This document shows, piece by piece, positions 33,843 through 43,595 of a DNA stretch of 64,000 bases. Position 1 is the stretch's first letter; the number at the start of each line of letters is the position of its first letter. This DNA is from Sphingomonas sp. PsM26 (lineage in GTDB: Bacteria > Pseudomonadota > Alphaproteobacteria > Sphingomonadales > Sphingomonadaceae), in contig JARUXA010000018.1 of assembly GCA_030433805.1 (NCBI GenBank), positions 44,606-108,605 of the forward strand. Reading direction: 5' to 3'. Under the pieces are notes generated by a model. That model was given only the letters and a program-made list of their open reading frames with translations, searched no databases and was not told where the DNA came from. The position numbers and the translations under genes are program-made.

Positions 33843-33878
33843 CCGCGCTGTGTCAGCACCACTGTGCCGCCTGTCCGG

Positions 33879-34985
33879 TCAGCGTACGGCCCTGGTCACG
33901 AGGTTCTTGCCGAAGAACGGAATTACATAATCCTGGAACCGCACGGCGACATCGCTGACGTGGGTCCCGGGATAGATTTCGAAGCTGTTCGCGATTCCGT
34001 AGCGGTCCATTGCGGCATGAAGCTTGACGGCATCATCCTTCAAACCGTCCTGATCCCCGACATCCATCGCGATCGCACGATATTGCCGCAGATTGCCGAT
34101 GTATTGATCGACGAAGGCGAGCGGTGCGTTCGCGGCCCAGCGCGCCAGCACATCGGGTTGCACGACACCGTTCTTCGTCGGCAGATCAAAATAGAAGGGC
34201 GGGTTCTTGGGGTTGGGCGACCAGGCAGCGGCGGTGGCGAACTGCGCGCGTCCGCCGAACGGCAGCGCAGCCGCAGCCTCTCGCGTCTGCACCGCTTCGA
34301 GTGCGGCACCGGCCTTTGCATCGAATTGTCCCGCATCGCGTGCAGACAGGCAGCACGGGCTCATCATGTAGATCGCGCCGAACATATCGGGGTGACGCAT
34401 CCCGATCCGGGTCGTGCCATACCCACCCATCGAATGCCCCGCCAGGCCCCGGCTGCGCCGGTCTGCCATCGTCCGATATTTCGAGTCGATCGCGCGAATC
34501 AGGTCACGCGCGATGAAGGTCTCGAAATCCCCCGTGGTCGACGCGCTGGAATACATCGACCCGTTATGGACGGTCTTGGAATCGGGGATGACCACGATCA
34601 TTTCCGGGGCCCCCTTGGCGAACGCGCCCTCGATCGTCTGCGGCACGTGGATCTCGCCGATCCACTGCTCCGCGCCGATGGAATAGCCGTGCAGGGCATA
34701 GAGCACGGGATAGCGTCGCGTCGTACTGGCGGCGTAGCTCGGCGGCAATACCACGATGACGTCGCGGTCCGCGGCATTGCCCTCGAGATTACCGACGATC
34801 GTCGGCGCATGGACCTTGATTCGCTCCATCGTGACCGGGCGGGCCCCTGCGACGGGCGGGGGAACGTGGGTGGGTACCTGCGCGGCACCGGGCGCGGCAA
34901 CAGCCGTCAGCAGCACGAGCGCACAGGCGGCTCCGATCGTACGCCCACGCCAAAGCTGCGCCACTTTTCGACGATCGTTCCGCAT
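33879..34985 (-). CDS. Secreted esterase (esterase D/feruloyl-esterase-like fold)
   Basis: Encodes about 368 residues. The ATG at 34985 is chosen because GGAGGGG lies 7 bases upstream. A signal peptide spans about 1-35 (TIGAACALVLLTAVAAPGAA). The alpha/beta-hydrolase core has RYPVLYALHGYSI, the nucleophile in GLAGHSMGGYG, an Asp in MDVGDQDG and a His in YPGTHVSD. Members of this family cleave feruloyl or acetyl esters on plant polymers and other esters. It is the last gene of the SapC, cupin and esterase group, 114 bp after the cupin gene. Substrate is inferred from context. Confidence 0.82.
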   Translation of the reverse strand: MRNDRRKVAQLWRGRTIGAACALVLLTAVAAPGAAQVPTHVPPPVAGARPVTMERIKVHAPTIVGNLEGNAADRDVIVVLPPSYAASTTRRYPVLYALHGYSIGAEQWIGEIHVPQTIEGAFAKGAPEMIVVIPDSKTVHNGSMYSSASTTGDFETFIARDLIRAIDSKYRTMADRRSRGLAGHSMGGYGTTRIGMRHPDMFGAIYMMSPCCLSARDAGQFDAKAGAALEAVQTREAAAALPFGGRAQFATAAAWSPNPKNPPFYFDLPTKNGVVQPDVLARWAANAPLAFVDQYIGNLRQYRAIAMDVGDQDGLKDDAVKLHAAMDRYGIANSFEIYPGTHVSDVAVRFQDYVIPFFGKNLVTRAVR

Positions 34986-35099
34986 AGCCATCCCCTCCGC
35001 GCGCTTTGCGCCCCCTGCCGCAGCGTTCGCGCGGCAGTATCTTGTCCGTCTATTCGATCGTCCCGTCAAACGCTGAAGCGTTGATCCGGAAGCGCACCC

Positions 35100-36125
35100 T
35101 CAACCGCCCCGCAGCGTCTTCATCACCCACGCACGGATCCTGCCGTAATTGCCGCCGCCCAGCGCCCCGAGAATGCCGTGCTGCGCGTCTGGCAAATGCG
35201 CGAGCGGATGCCCATTCGGACGAAAGACGTAATGATCGAAAAACGCACGCCACGCCGCGCGTTCAGCGGGCGGACGCTCGGCGATCGCGATCATCGACAG
35301 CAACATCGCGGTATAAGGTGCGTCAGGCCCGGCGGCGAAACCATCCCACCAGTAATTGACCAGCATGTTGAACGGGGCAGTCGCCTCGACCGAATGCCAC
35401 CATAATTTGGGCATGTACAAGGCATCGCCCGGCGCGAGATCCACGACCATCGCGCGCCCCCGCGCGGCGGGGAAATCGGGATAGCGTGGGTCATCGGTGT
35501 CAGCGCCGGCCGCAAGACTGATCGGTTGCCCCGCCATCGTATGGTCGATCGGGCCGACATACAGGTTTCCGATCGCATCGGGCGGATACAGCGTGAAACG
35601 GCGTGTTCCCGCCACGACGCACGCGAGATTGTCGAACGTATCGTAATGACAGGCGACCGAGGATGCCGTCCCCAGCCAGATTCGCGGACGGGCGGTGGGC
35701 GGTACGATCGGCACGGTGTTGTCGGCTGCAAAGCCCGGGAGATAGGCATCGGTCGGAAGCGACCCGAGATAGATCGACTCGGTTTCGGGTGCATCCGCGG
35801 CAGCGATGATGCGACCGAGCGCATCCCCGAACCGGAGGCTTTCCCGCGCAAAGTTGAAGCCCGCCAGATCCTTCCCATAGGTATAGCGGCCCGCAATTGT
35901 GGGGTCTCCTACGAATGCCTCGGCAGTCCGCCCGGCATCGAGCCGCGCAAGATAGGCGACCAAGGCCGCACGCGACTGTCCGGACGCTCGCGTTGCCGGC
36001 CAGTCGCGACACAGGCCCCGCAGGACGACCGGCATGCCGGGGCGGGCAACGTCGCGAACGAACGCCTCGAGATCTTCCACGCTCGCGCCATCGACGCTGC
36101 GAACGGCTGGCTGCGCGCCCGTCAC
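35100..36125 (-). CDS. Cupin_8/JmjC-like domain protein
   Basis: Encodes 341 residues. A JmjC-type double-stranded beta helix carries the iron ligands H160 and D162 in ACHYDTFDN and a distal His H244 in LWWHSVEA. That is the facial triad of 2-oxoglutarate hydroxylases. The start ATG overlaps the SapC stop as ATGA, so translation is coupled. In sphingomonads and Caulobacter relatives such genes recur beside TonB-dependent receptors, SapC and flavin halogenases. The substrate is unknown; protein hydroxylation is one possibility. Confidence 0.87.
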   Translation of the reverse strand: MTGAQPAVRSVDGASVEDLEAFVRDVARPGMPVVLRGLCRDWPATRASGQSRAALVAYLARLDAGRTAEAFVGDPTIAGRYTYGKDLAGFNFARESLRFGDALGRIIAAADAPETESIYLGSLPTDAYLPGFAADNTVPIVPPTARPRIWLGTASSVACHYDTFDNLACVVAGTRRFTLYPPDAIGNLYVGPIDHTMAGQPISLAAGADTDDPRYPDFPAARGRAMVVDLAPGDALYMPKLWWHSVEATAPFNMLVNYWWDGFAAGPDAPYTAMLLSMIAIAERPPAERAAWRAFFDHYVFRPNGHPLAHLPDAQHGILGALGGGNYGRIRAWVMKTLRGG

Positions 36126-36805
36126 CCGGCAGCGACCCGATCATTACGCAACCGCGCCAGGCGACGGATGTGTTGCAGCGAGGCGATCACGCTGTGAATG
36201 CGCTCCAGATCGCCCGATCGGAACAGCTCGAGCACGACGCCATCGTCCAGCTCGGCGAGCGCGTCGCGGCTTATGGTGTACAAGCCTTCGACACTCAGCC
36301 GCTCGCCGTCGTCGAAACTGAACGACAGATCGATCGGTTCGGCCAGCTTGAGCGCCAGCAGACGCGCGATGAACGCATTAGTCCGTGTAACACCGGCATG
36401 GAGCTGCCCCAGCGCCCTTTGGACCGAACGTAGCGCCGGGGTAGCGTCACCATCGGTTTCGAACACCGGCGAACCACCCCCAACGGCGAAGCGCGAATGC
36501 TCCGGATCAATCGCGATCGCGTCTTCAGCGATATAGAACCCTTCGCGCACAACGTCATGCAGACGACTTGCCGGCTCGCCATCGGGCTCGTCACGAACAA
36601 GGTTCTCCCCGGGCTTGAGCCCGAGCATGGCACCAGCATAGAAGTCGCCGGTTTCCGCATTCTTGCAAAACAGGATGGGAAAGTGTGCGCCAGCCGACTC
36701 GATCTCGTCGAGAACGACTTGCACGAAATGCCGGTCACCCGACGTCGGTGCGGCCATTTGGAGTGTGGCGTGGGTATGAATGTTCAATACTTCCAGCGTC
36801 GCCAT
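36122..36805 (-). CDS. SapC-family protein
   Basis: Encodes 227 residues from an ATG at 36805 with GGAGAG upstream. It matches the SapC family (PF07277): an N-terminal HFVQVVLDEIESAGAHFPIL, FCKNAETGDFYAGAMLG, a central GFYIAEDAIAID and a C-terminal helical part. SapC was named from a Campylobacter S-layer secretion locus, but the alphaproteobacterial proteins are of unknown role. It has no signal peptide. It is the first gene of a minus-strand unit with cupin_8 and is divergent from the TonB-dependent receptor gene, sharing a 266-bp regulatory region. Confidence 0.88.
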   Translation of the reverse strand: MATLEVLNIHTHATLQMAAPTSGDRHFVQVVLDEIESAGAHFPILFCKNAETGDFYAGAMLGLKPGENLVRDEPDGEPASRLHDVVREGFYIAEDAIAIDPEHSRFAVGGGSPVFETDGDATPALRSVQRALGQLHAGVTRTNAFIARLLALKLAEPIDLSFSFDDGERLSVEGLYTISRDALAELDDGVVLELFRSGDLERIHSVIASLQHIRRLARLRNDRVAAG

Positions 36806-36932
36806 GCCAATCACTCTCTCCGCTTGCCCCGTCGTTGCAGGATACCTTGCGCCGGATACCGCGCCGAAGCCTTATCGCAAAGCTGCAATACCCATTTATC
36901 CAATACACCGACAAAACGCTTGCATCCCCAAA

Positions 36933-36948
36933 GTGGTAGCGATACCAC
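36933..36948. promoter_or_regulatory. Putative LacI/GntR-type operator upstream of the TonB-dependent receptor
   Basis: GTGGTAGCGATACCAC at 36933-36948 has 6-bp arms (GTGGTA, TACCAC) around GCGA. It lies in the shared region between the SapC and receptor genes. Such TGGTA-N4-TACCA sites are common regulator targets in alphaproteobacterial sugar loci. Which regulator binds it cannot be read here. Confidence 0.55.
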
Positions 36949-37071
36949 CCCCATCGACACAATGGTCAAGTGAACGACCGAGGTCCACGCGATTCTATCG
37001 GCAAACCGCCTGGCGGGCCGGCAGAGCAGCGCGAATAACCGATGAGAAAAATCTCATAAAGGAGGGGATCG

Positions 37072-40000
37072 ATGAAGCATTTTACCCAGCACGACGGCTC
37101 CAGTTTCGCGACGCGTCAGCGCCGAAAAGGACTTCTCGTCGGAGCAACCAGCCTGGTTGCGCTCACACTCGCGGCACCAGCGCTTGCACAGACCGCTGAC
37201 GCGCAAAATGCGCAGACGAACCAGCCCGCCCCCGTCCAGCCGGCCGTTGCAGCCCCCGCCGGCACCGTGACCGCCAGCGAAGCCGGCACCCCGCAGGATC
37301 AGGCAACCCAGCCCGCAATCGGCAACACGGCTGGTGCCGAAGGTGAGGACATCATCGTCACGGGCCTGCGCGGTTCGCTCCAGCGCAACCTCGACATCAA
37401 GCGCAACGCCACCGGCGTTGTCGACGCGATCTCTGCCGAAGACATCGGCAAGTTCCCGGATTCGAACGTCGCGGCATCGCTCCAGCGCCTTCCCGGTGTG
37501 TCGATCCAGCGCTCGGGCAACCGCGGCGAGCCGACCGGCATCACCGTTCGCGGCTTCGGTGGCGATTTCAACACGACGCTGTATGACGGTCGCCGCATCT
37601 CGACCGCAACCGGCGGTCGCCAGATCGATTTCTCGACCGTCGGCGTGGACTTCATCGGCCAGTTGAGCGTGTTCAAGACGCCGGACGTGACGCTGTCGTC
37701 CAACTCGATCGGCGCGACCGTCAACATCGAGTTCCCCAAGCCGTTCGATCACCCGGGCTTCCGCATGGCGGCAAGCGGTTCGGGCTCGATCCAGGACCGT
37801 TCGGGCAAGGTTGTGCCAACCGCGGGGCTGCTGCTCAGCAACACCTTCGCCAATGATACGCTCGGCGTTCTCGCCGACGTTATCTACACGCGCCGCGACA
37901 CCACCAGCAACCGCGTCTCGGTTTCGGGCTGGGCTGGCGGCTTCTACGCGCCGTGCCAGTTGGCCGGATCGACCAGCACCACGTGCGCGCCTTCGACCGA
38001 CGTCACTGCGGCTCCCGGCAACCGCGCGAACATCACCGGCTGGTTCCCGCAGCAATATGTGATCAGCCAGGAAGCCGTTAAGGACGAGCGCGTCGACGGC
38101 CGGATCGCACTGCAGTGGCATCCGTCCGAGTCGGTGATGGTCACCATCGACGACAATTACTCGCGTCAGGAAATCGTCACCAAGATCCCCGCGCTCGGCG
38201 TGTGGTTCAACCAGGGTGCGCTGCGCAACGTCACGCTCGACGAGAACGGCACCGCGGTCAATTTCAGCCAGCCGAACGGCTCGCCGACCGACTTCACTGC
38301 GGCGCGTAACACCCAGGTGCTCCAGACCAACCAGCTTGGCGGCAACGTGAAGTGGGACGTGTCGGACAACTTCTCGGTCAACGGCGACGTCGCCTGGGCC
38401 AAGAGCTGGCTCAACCCGAGCGGCAACACGATCGGCAGCCAGAACGGCGACATCGGTTATGGCGGCGCGCAGGCGAACAGCGCAGGTGTGTCGATCACCG
38501 GCAACAGCAACAACAGCTTCCCGTCGCTCACGCAGACCGGTCCGCGCGGCGACGCCGCCAATTTCCTCAACCAGGGGATCATCGGCTCGCACGTCGTCGT
38601 CAACCAGACCCAGAACAACGTCGATGAACTCAAGCAGGGTCGCCTGACCGCGACCTGGAAGCAGGACGATCTGACGATCAAGTTCGGCGGCCAATATTAT
38701 GAGGACAAGTTCAACCTCAGCAACAAGAGCACCTTCACCAACAATTACTGGCAGGCCTATGCCGGTTATGGTGGCCCGTCGGGCCAGGGTTCGGGCATCG
38801 CGCCGCTCCCGTCCAGCCTGTATCAGGGTACGGTCAACCTCGGCAGCAACTTCATCCCCGGGTTCAAGGGAACGTTGCCGTCGTCGCTGATCGTGTTCGA
38901 TCCGGCTGCCTATCAGAATTACCTGACGAGTCTGGGCAACCCCCAGACGCAGACGATCCCGGGCTTCAACAACGTGACCGGGTTCACGGGCACGTTCGAC
39001 CAGCAGGTCGACCCGAACAGCGTCCAGCAGATCACCGAAAAGACGTGGTCGCTGTATATGAACGTCGCGTTCCAGACCGAAATCGCGAGCATGCCGTTCC
39101 ACTTCGCGGCTGGCGTGCGTAACGAGAACACGCATCTCGTTTCGGTCGGCCAGGGGCGCCTGCCGACGTCGATCTCGACCAGCACCGCCGATCCGACGCT
39201 GCTCAACCTCAACTTCGGCGCGGTTTCGCCGATCAGTGCGCGCAGCAACTATTCGTACCTGCTGCCGTCGATCGACACGCGCCTCGAAGTCACCGACAAG
39301 CTCCAGTTGCGTTTCGATGCGTCGCGCACGCTGACTCGGCCGGGCCTTGGCAACCTCAACCCGGTGCTCGCGGTCGGCGTCGGCCAGCGCGTCGGTGCGC
39401 TGACCGGCAGCGGCGGCAACCCGAACCTGAAGCCGTACCTCGCGGACAATTTCGACGTCGCGGCGGAATGGTATTACCAGCGCAACTCGTACCTCTCGGT
39501 CGATTTCTTCCTGAAGAACGTCAGCAACTTCATCGTTGGCGGCGTGACGCGGCAGGCAATCAACGGCGTGATCGATCCGACCACCGGCTCGCTCGCCAAC
39601 TTTGCGGTGTCGCAACAGGTCAACGGTCCGGACGCGACCGTCCGCGGCGTCGAACTGGCGTGGCAGCAGGTGTTCGGCAGCTCGGGCTTCGGGTTCAATG
39701 CGAACGCGACGTTCGTCGGCACCAACAAGCCGTATGATCCGACCAACATCTCGCAGACCGGCTTCGCTGTTACAGGCCTTGCCAACTCTGCGAACTTCGT
39801 CGGCTTCTACGACAAGAAGGGCTTCCAGCTTCGTGCCGCGGTCAACTGGCGCGACAAGTATCTGCTCCAGTTCGGCCAGAACCAGAATACCAGCAACTTC
39901 GGTGCCGAACCGACCTTCGTCAATTCGAGCCTCCAGCTCGACCTGTCGACGAGCTACGATATCAACAAGCACTTCAGCGTGTTTGCCGAGGCGATCAACG

Positions 40001-40104
40001 TCAACAACAACCAGCAGAGCACGCATGGCCGCTTCGCGAACCAGCTGCTCGACGTGTACGATTACGGCCGCCGCTACGTGGCTGGGGCGCGATACCGCTT
40101 CTGA
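37072..40104 (+). CDS. TonB-dependent receptor
   Basis: Encodes 1010 residues. A signal peptide ends near residue 40 (LVALTLAAPALAQ). An Ala/Gln/Pro-rich linker leads to the TonB-box-like EDIIVTGLRGSLQRNL and a plug domain with DIGKFPDSNVAASLQRLPGV. The beta-barrel ends in YRF, the outer-membrane C-terminal signature. The start has a near-perfect AAGGAGG ribosome-binding site. Such receptors import oligosaccharides or other large solutes with TonB-ExbBD energy. Neighbours SapC, cupin_8 and halogenase mark the sphingomonad and Caulobacter sugar-locus type. A strong terminator follows. Confidence 0.94.
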   Translation: MKHFTQHDGSSFATRQRRKGLLVGATSLVALTLAAPALAQTADAQNAQTNQPAPVQPAVAAPAGTVTASEAGTPQDQATQPAIGNTAGAEGEDIIVTGLRGSLQRNLDIKRNATGVVDAISAEDIGKFPDSNVAASLQRLPGVSIQRSGNRGEPTGITVRGFGGDFNTTLYDGRRISTATGGRQIDFSTVGVDFIGQLSVFKTPDVTLSSNSIGATVNIEFPKPFDHPGFRMAASGSGSIQDRSGKVVPTAGLLLSNTFANDTLGVLADVIYTRRDTTSNRVSVSGWAGGFYAPCQLAGSTSTTCAPSTDVTAAPGNRANITGWFPQQYVISQEAVKDERVDGRIALQWHPSESVMVTIDDNYSRQEIVTKIPALGVWFNQGALRNVTLDENGTAVNFSQPNGSPTDFTAARNTQVLQTNQLGGNVKWDVSDNFSVNGDVAWAKSWLNPSGNTIGSQNGDIGYGGAQANSAGVSITGNSNNSFPSLTQTGPRGDAANFLNQGIIGSHVVVNQTQNNVDELKQGRLTATWKQDDLTIKFGGQYYEDKFNLSNKSTFTNNYWQAYAGYGGPSGQGSGIAPLPSSLYQGTVNLGSNFIPGFKGTLPSSLIVFDPAAYQNYLTSLGNPQTQTIPGFNNVTGFTGTFDQQVDPNSVQQITEKTWSLYMNVAFQTEIASMPFHFAAGVRNENTHLVSVGQGRLPTSISTSTADPTLLNLNFGAVSPISARSNYSYLLPSIDTRLEVTDKLQLRFDASRTLTRPGLGNLNPVLAVGVGQRVGALTGSGGNPNLKPYLADNFDVAAEWYYQRNSYLSVDFFLKNVSNFIVGGVTRQAINGVIDPTTGSLANFAVSQQVNGPDATVRGVELAWQQVFGSSGFGFNANATFVGTNKPYDPTNISQTGFAVTGLANSANFVGFYDKKGFQLRAAVNWRDKYLLQFGQNQNTSNFGAEPTFVNSSLQLDLSTSYDINKHFSVFAEAINVNNNQQSTHGRFANQLLDVYDYGRRYVAGARYRF

Positions 40105-40116
40105 TGTTCCTCCCCT

Positions 40117-40147
40117 GGGGGCGCCACATCGGCGCCCCCTTTTTTTT
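40117..40147 (+). terminator. Rho-independent terminator after the TonB-dependent receptor
   Basis: GGGGGCGCC at 40117-40125 and GGCGCCCCC at 40131-40139 form a perfect 9-bp stem with a 5-base loop, followed by eight T. It lies 12 bp after the receptor stop and 27 bp before the halogenase start. The halogenase may be expressed by read-through or from a weak promoter. Confidence 0.92.
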
Positions 40148-40174
40148 GTCCCCCAATCTCTGGTAACCGGGTCC

Positions 40175-41716
40175 ATGCAGACCGTCCGCAACATCGTGAT
40201 CGTCGGCGGCGGGACCGCCGGCTGGCTGACCGCAGGGATCATCGCCGCGCGCCACCAGGGCCGGATGCCGGGTGGCTTCACGGTAACGCTGGTCGAATCC
40301 CCCAACACCCCGATCATCGGTGTCGGCGAAGGCACCTGGCCGACCCTCCGCTCGACGCTGTCCAAGATGGGCGTGTCCGAGAGCGACTTCTTCCGCGAAT
40401 GCAACGCCTCGTTCAAACAGGGCGCACGCTTCGCACGCTGGACCACCGGCGAACCCGACGAGGGCTATTACCATCCGCTGATGTTGCCGCAGGGCTTCAC
40501 CCGCGTAAATCTCGCCGAGCATTGGATCGCGGATTCCAAGGGCCAGAGCTTTTGCGACATGGTGTCGCCGCAGGGCCTGTTGTGCGACGACGGGTTGGCC
40601 CCGAAGACGATCGCGACCCCCGAATTCGAAGCGGTCGCGAATTACGCGTACCATCTCGATGCGGGCAAATTCGCGGGCTTTCTCCAGCGGCATTGCTGCG
40701 AAAAGCTCGGCGTGCGCCATGTCCTAGCCGACGTGCAACATGCGACCCAGGCCGAGAATGGCGACATCCTGAGCGTCGTCACCGAACAGGCGGGCGAGAT
40801 CCCCGGCGACCTGTTCATCGACTGCACCGGCTTTGCCGCGCTGCTGATCGGCAAGACGCTGGGCGTGCCGTTCACGAGCTGTGCCGATACGCTGTTCTGC
40901 GACACCGCGCTCGCGGTGCAATTGCCGCACGAGGACCCCGAAGGGCCGATCGCGTCGCACACCATCTCGATCGCGCAATCCTCGGGCTGGATCTGGGACA
41001 TCGGTTTGCCGACGCGGCGCGGGGTCGGGCATGTCTTTTCGAGCAGCCATATCTCGGACGATGCCGCCGAACAGGAACTGCGCGCCTATCTGGGCCCCGC
41101 GGGCAAGGACCTGCCGGTCCGCAAGCTCGCGATCCGCGCGGGGCACCGCGAGACATTCTGGAAGAACAATTGCGTCGCTGTCGGGCTGGCAGCGGGGTTC
41201 CTCGAACCGCTCGAAGCGTCCGCGATCGTGCTGATCGAACTGTCGGCGAAGCTGATCGCCGAGCAGATGCCGGTGTGCCGCGAGGTGATGGACATCATCG
41301 CCGCGCGCTTCAATGCGACGACCCACTATCGCTGGGGTCGGATCATCGACTTCCTCAAGCTGCATTATGTCCTGACCAAGCGCACCGACAGCGACTTCTG
41401 GCGCGACAATGTCCGGCCTGAGTCGATCCCCGACCGCCTCAGCGACCTGCTGACGCTGTGGCAATACCAGCCGCCGTGGTTCCACGACGAGTTCGACCGG
41501 GTCGAGGAAGTCTTCCCCGCCGCGAGCTATCAATATGTGCTATACGGCATGGGCTTCCAGACGCAGGTCGAGCGCGCTGCCATCGCGGGCGATACGCGCA
41601 TCGCCGACCAGGCACGGCGCGAGGCGGCAACGCAGACCGCGCGGATGCGACAAGGCCTGCCGCGGCACCGCGACCTGATCCGCAAGATCGTCGAGCGGGG
41701 GCTTCCGACGATCTGA
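40175..41716 (+). CDS. Flavin-dependent halogenase (tryptophan halogenase family)
   Basis: Encodes 513 residues, the usual length. The FAD-binding GGGTAGW is at residues 11-17. GVGEGTWPTL is near residue 49, and the catalytic Lys is K81 in ECNASFKQGARF, aligned with PrnA K79. A WxWxI-type motif appears as GWIWDIGLP. Family members halogenate tryptophan, indoles or other aromatics with FADH2, oxygen and halide. Copies beside TonB-dependent receptors are common and their natural substrate is unknown. The start at 40175 follows the terminator; no strong ribosome-binding site is seen. No flavin reductase gene is near. Confidence 0.9.
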   Translation: MQTVRNIVIVGGGTAGWLTAGIIAARHQGRMPGGFTVTLVESPNTPIIGVGEGTWPTLRSTLSKMGVSESDFFRECNASFKQGARFARWTTGEPDEGYYHPLMLPQGFTRVNLAEHWIADSKGQSFCDMVSPQGLLCDDGLAPKTIATPEFEAVANYAYHLDAGKFAGFLQRHCCEKLGVRHVLADVQHATQAENGDILSVVTEQAGEIPGDLFIDCTGFAALLIGKTLGVPFTSCADTLFCDTALAVQLPHEDPEGPIASHTISIAQSSGWIWDIGLPTRRGVGHVFSSSHISDDAAEQELRAYLGPAGKDLPVRKLAIRAGHRETFWKNNCVAVGLAAGFLEPLEASAIVLIELSAKLIAEQMPVCREVMDIIAARFNATTHYRWGRIIDFLKLHYVLTKRTDSDFWRDNVRPESIPDRLSDLLTLWQYQPPWFHDEFDRVEEVFPAASYQYVLYGMGFQTQVERAAIAGDTRIADQARREAATQTARMRQGLPRHRDLIRKIVERGLPTI

Positions 41717-41795
41717 CCTGTCCTTCGACCCGGGTCCGGCATCCCCTACCCCGGTGCGCGCCCGCCATTGCACGGCGCGACCGCGTCAGCTTGCT

Positions 41796-41832
41796 GCCGT
41801 AGCCGTAGCCGTAGCCGCAGCCACGCTACGGC
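41796..41832. repeat. GCCGTA hexamer repeat forming a hairpin
   Basis: GCCGTA is repeated three times at 41796-41813, followed by a variant GCCGCA. GCTACGGC at 41825-41832 can pair with any of the GCCGTAGC registers. The element lies at the convergent ends of the halogenase and GH39 genes and overlaps the GH39 stop. It may act as a shared terminator; copy number could vary. Confidence 0.6.
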
Positions 41833-43490
41833 TGCAGCTCGACTAAGACGACGCCCTGGCGCGGGATGCGCACGTCGATGCCCGCCGCGGTGGCTGCGAT
41901 CGGTTCCGCAACCAGGCGCGACGCCGCCTTCAGCTGCGCGACCTGATCCGCGGTCGGTTTTGCCGGGCTGCCGAGGTCCTGCCACGCGCCGAAGGCGTTG
42001 GCGTGAGTCGCGTCGACCCGCCACAGGCGCGCGGTCTGCCCATGCTTGCCACCAAGGGCGACATGCACCGCCGCGTCAGGGCCAGCCACATCGTCGTCGT
42101 GATAGTTCCACAACAGGATCGCGACCTTCCCGGCCCGGTCGCGCGTTGCCAGCGCGCCGACGTCGGGTGCGCCGCGTACGCCGTTCTGCACGATCGCATC
42201 CAGCGCAATCTCGCCGTCACTGGTCGCCGCGACCTGGTCGTCACCGAGCTTCGCGAACAGGCGGAACACGTTGAGCACCGCGAGATCGACACCGTTGCTG
42301 GCAAGCTGACGATAGCCCGCGAACCACGGTTGCCCGACGAACGTGTACGACCACGACAACGCCCCCTCCAGCGTCACCCCACGCCGCCGCGCCAGGGTCC
42401 ACAACCGAGCGTAACTCGCGGCGGTGTAGCTCGCGTAGAGCGGGCCGTTGCGATAGGCGTTCGCCGGCCCGGGGCATGCCGCGCATCCTTCCGGATCATT
42501 CTCTCCGATGATGATCGGTTTGCGTGCGAGTGCCGGGATAGCGGCGATCTTGGCGAACCCGGCATCCGCGGTCTTCAACTGGTTGGCGATCCCCATCCGG
42601 ACATGCCCGTCGACCACGCTCGGCTGCCCCTTGGCATGGAAGGAGAGGAAGTCGGTCGGCGTACCGACCTTGCCGGTCGCATAGTTCTTCCCCGTCGTCA
42701 CATGCGTGAGGAAATCGTCCATGAACGCATCGCCCGACCCGGCGACGTCGGGGCCGCCGACCCGCGCGGTCGGCAGTGCGCGCCGGACCGCGTCGATCGC
42801 GACATCGTGCATCCGGTAGAATTCCTGCGGCTTGCCCGACCAGTAGAAATCGAGATTGGCTTCGTTCCACACCTCGAAATACCAGCGCTCGACTTCGGCG
42901 CGGCCGTAGCGCGCGACATTGTGGCGGGTCCATTGATAGACCAACTCGCCCCATTTGGCATAATCGTTGGGCGGATAGGACCAGCCCGCGGTGATCCCCT
43001 TATAGTCGTTGCCCGGCTTCCATGCGCGGCGATATGGCACGCCCTTGGGGGCCGCCGACAAGGCCTCGGGCATGAAGCCGATCTCGAGATACGGGCGCAC
43101 GCCGCGGGCACGATACGTGTCGATGATACCGTCGACGATATGCCAATCGTAGACCGGCTTGCCGTTCTTCTCGGTATAGACGTTCGTGCTGCCCCATTTG
43201 AAATCGGCCGTCCCGTCGCCGGTCGTCAGCAAATTGTGCGCGCGGAAATAGACCGCATCGGGCTTCAGCTTCCCGAGTTCGGTAAGTAGGGCGGCACCAT
43301 CGGGCGCGGTCGCGTAGTTGGGCTCGTCCGCCCCGAAGAAACGCCAGATCGGCGGAAGCGGTGCGACGATCCGGTCTGGATCGACGCGAACCGTTACCGG
43401 AAGTGGCGGTATTTCGGATGGAGCGGCGGTTGCCGGCCCGCTCGACAGCAACACTGCGCTCGCCCCGACTGCAAAGCTGCTCAACCGCAT
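41826..43490 (-). CDS. Glycoside hydrolase family 39 (beta-xylosidase-like)
   Basis: Encodes 554 residues from an ATG at 43490 with GGGAG upstream. A signal peptide spans about 1-22. The TIM-barrel domain has the acid/base E210 in WYFEVWNEANLDF and the probable nucleophile E330 in KPIIIGENDPEG, the spacing expected for clan GH-A. A C-terminal beta-sandwich follows from about 430 (GKVAILLWNYHDDDV). GH39 enzymes act on xylosides, iduronides and related glycosides; xylan is the most likely substrate in this setting. It is convergent with the halogenase. Exported to the periplasm or beyond. Confidence 0.85.
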   Translation of the reverse strand: MRLSSFAVGASAVLLSSGPATAAPSEIPPLPVTVRVDPDRIVAPLPPIWRFFGADEPNYATAPDGAALLTELGKLKPDAVYFRAHNLLTTGDGTADFKWGSTNVYTEKNGKPVYDWHIVDGIIDTYRARGVRPYLEIGFMPEALSAAPKGVPYRRAWKPGNDYKGITAGWSYPPNDYAKWGELVYQWTRHNVARYGRAEVERWYFEVWNEANLDFYWSGKPQEFYRMHDVAIDAVRRALPTARVGGPDVAGSGDAFMDDFLTHVTTGKNYATGKVGTPTDFLSFHAKGQPSVVDGHVRMGIANQLKTADAGFAKIAAIPALARKPIIIGENDPEGCAACPGPANAYRNGPLYASYTAASYARLWTLARRRGVTLEGALSWSYTFVGQPWFAGYRQLASNGVDLAVLNVFRLFAKLGDDQVAATSDGEIALDAIVQNGVRGAPDVGALATRDRAGKVAILLWNYHDDDVAGPDAAVHVALGGKHGQTARLWRVDATHANAFGAWQDLGSPAKPTADQVAQLKAASRLVAEPIAATAAGIDVRIPRQGVVLVELQP

Positions 43491-43595
43491 CGTCCATCTC
43501 CCTTTCGCGCGGCCACTCTTATCGTGCGTGTCCGTCCGGGAGAGCGCTAACACGGAACCCGCGAAGTCAAAACGGCTTGTCTCGAAGGATCTGGC

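Noticed and set aside
37054..40446. Minus-strand open frame of 1130 codons opposite the TonB-dependent receptor
   Set aside because: It is the mirror of the receptor codon pattern, with no motif or ribosome-binding site.
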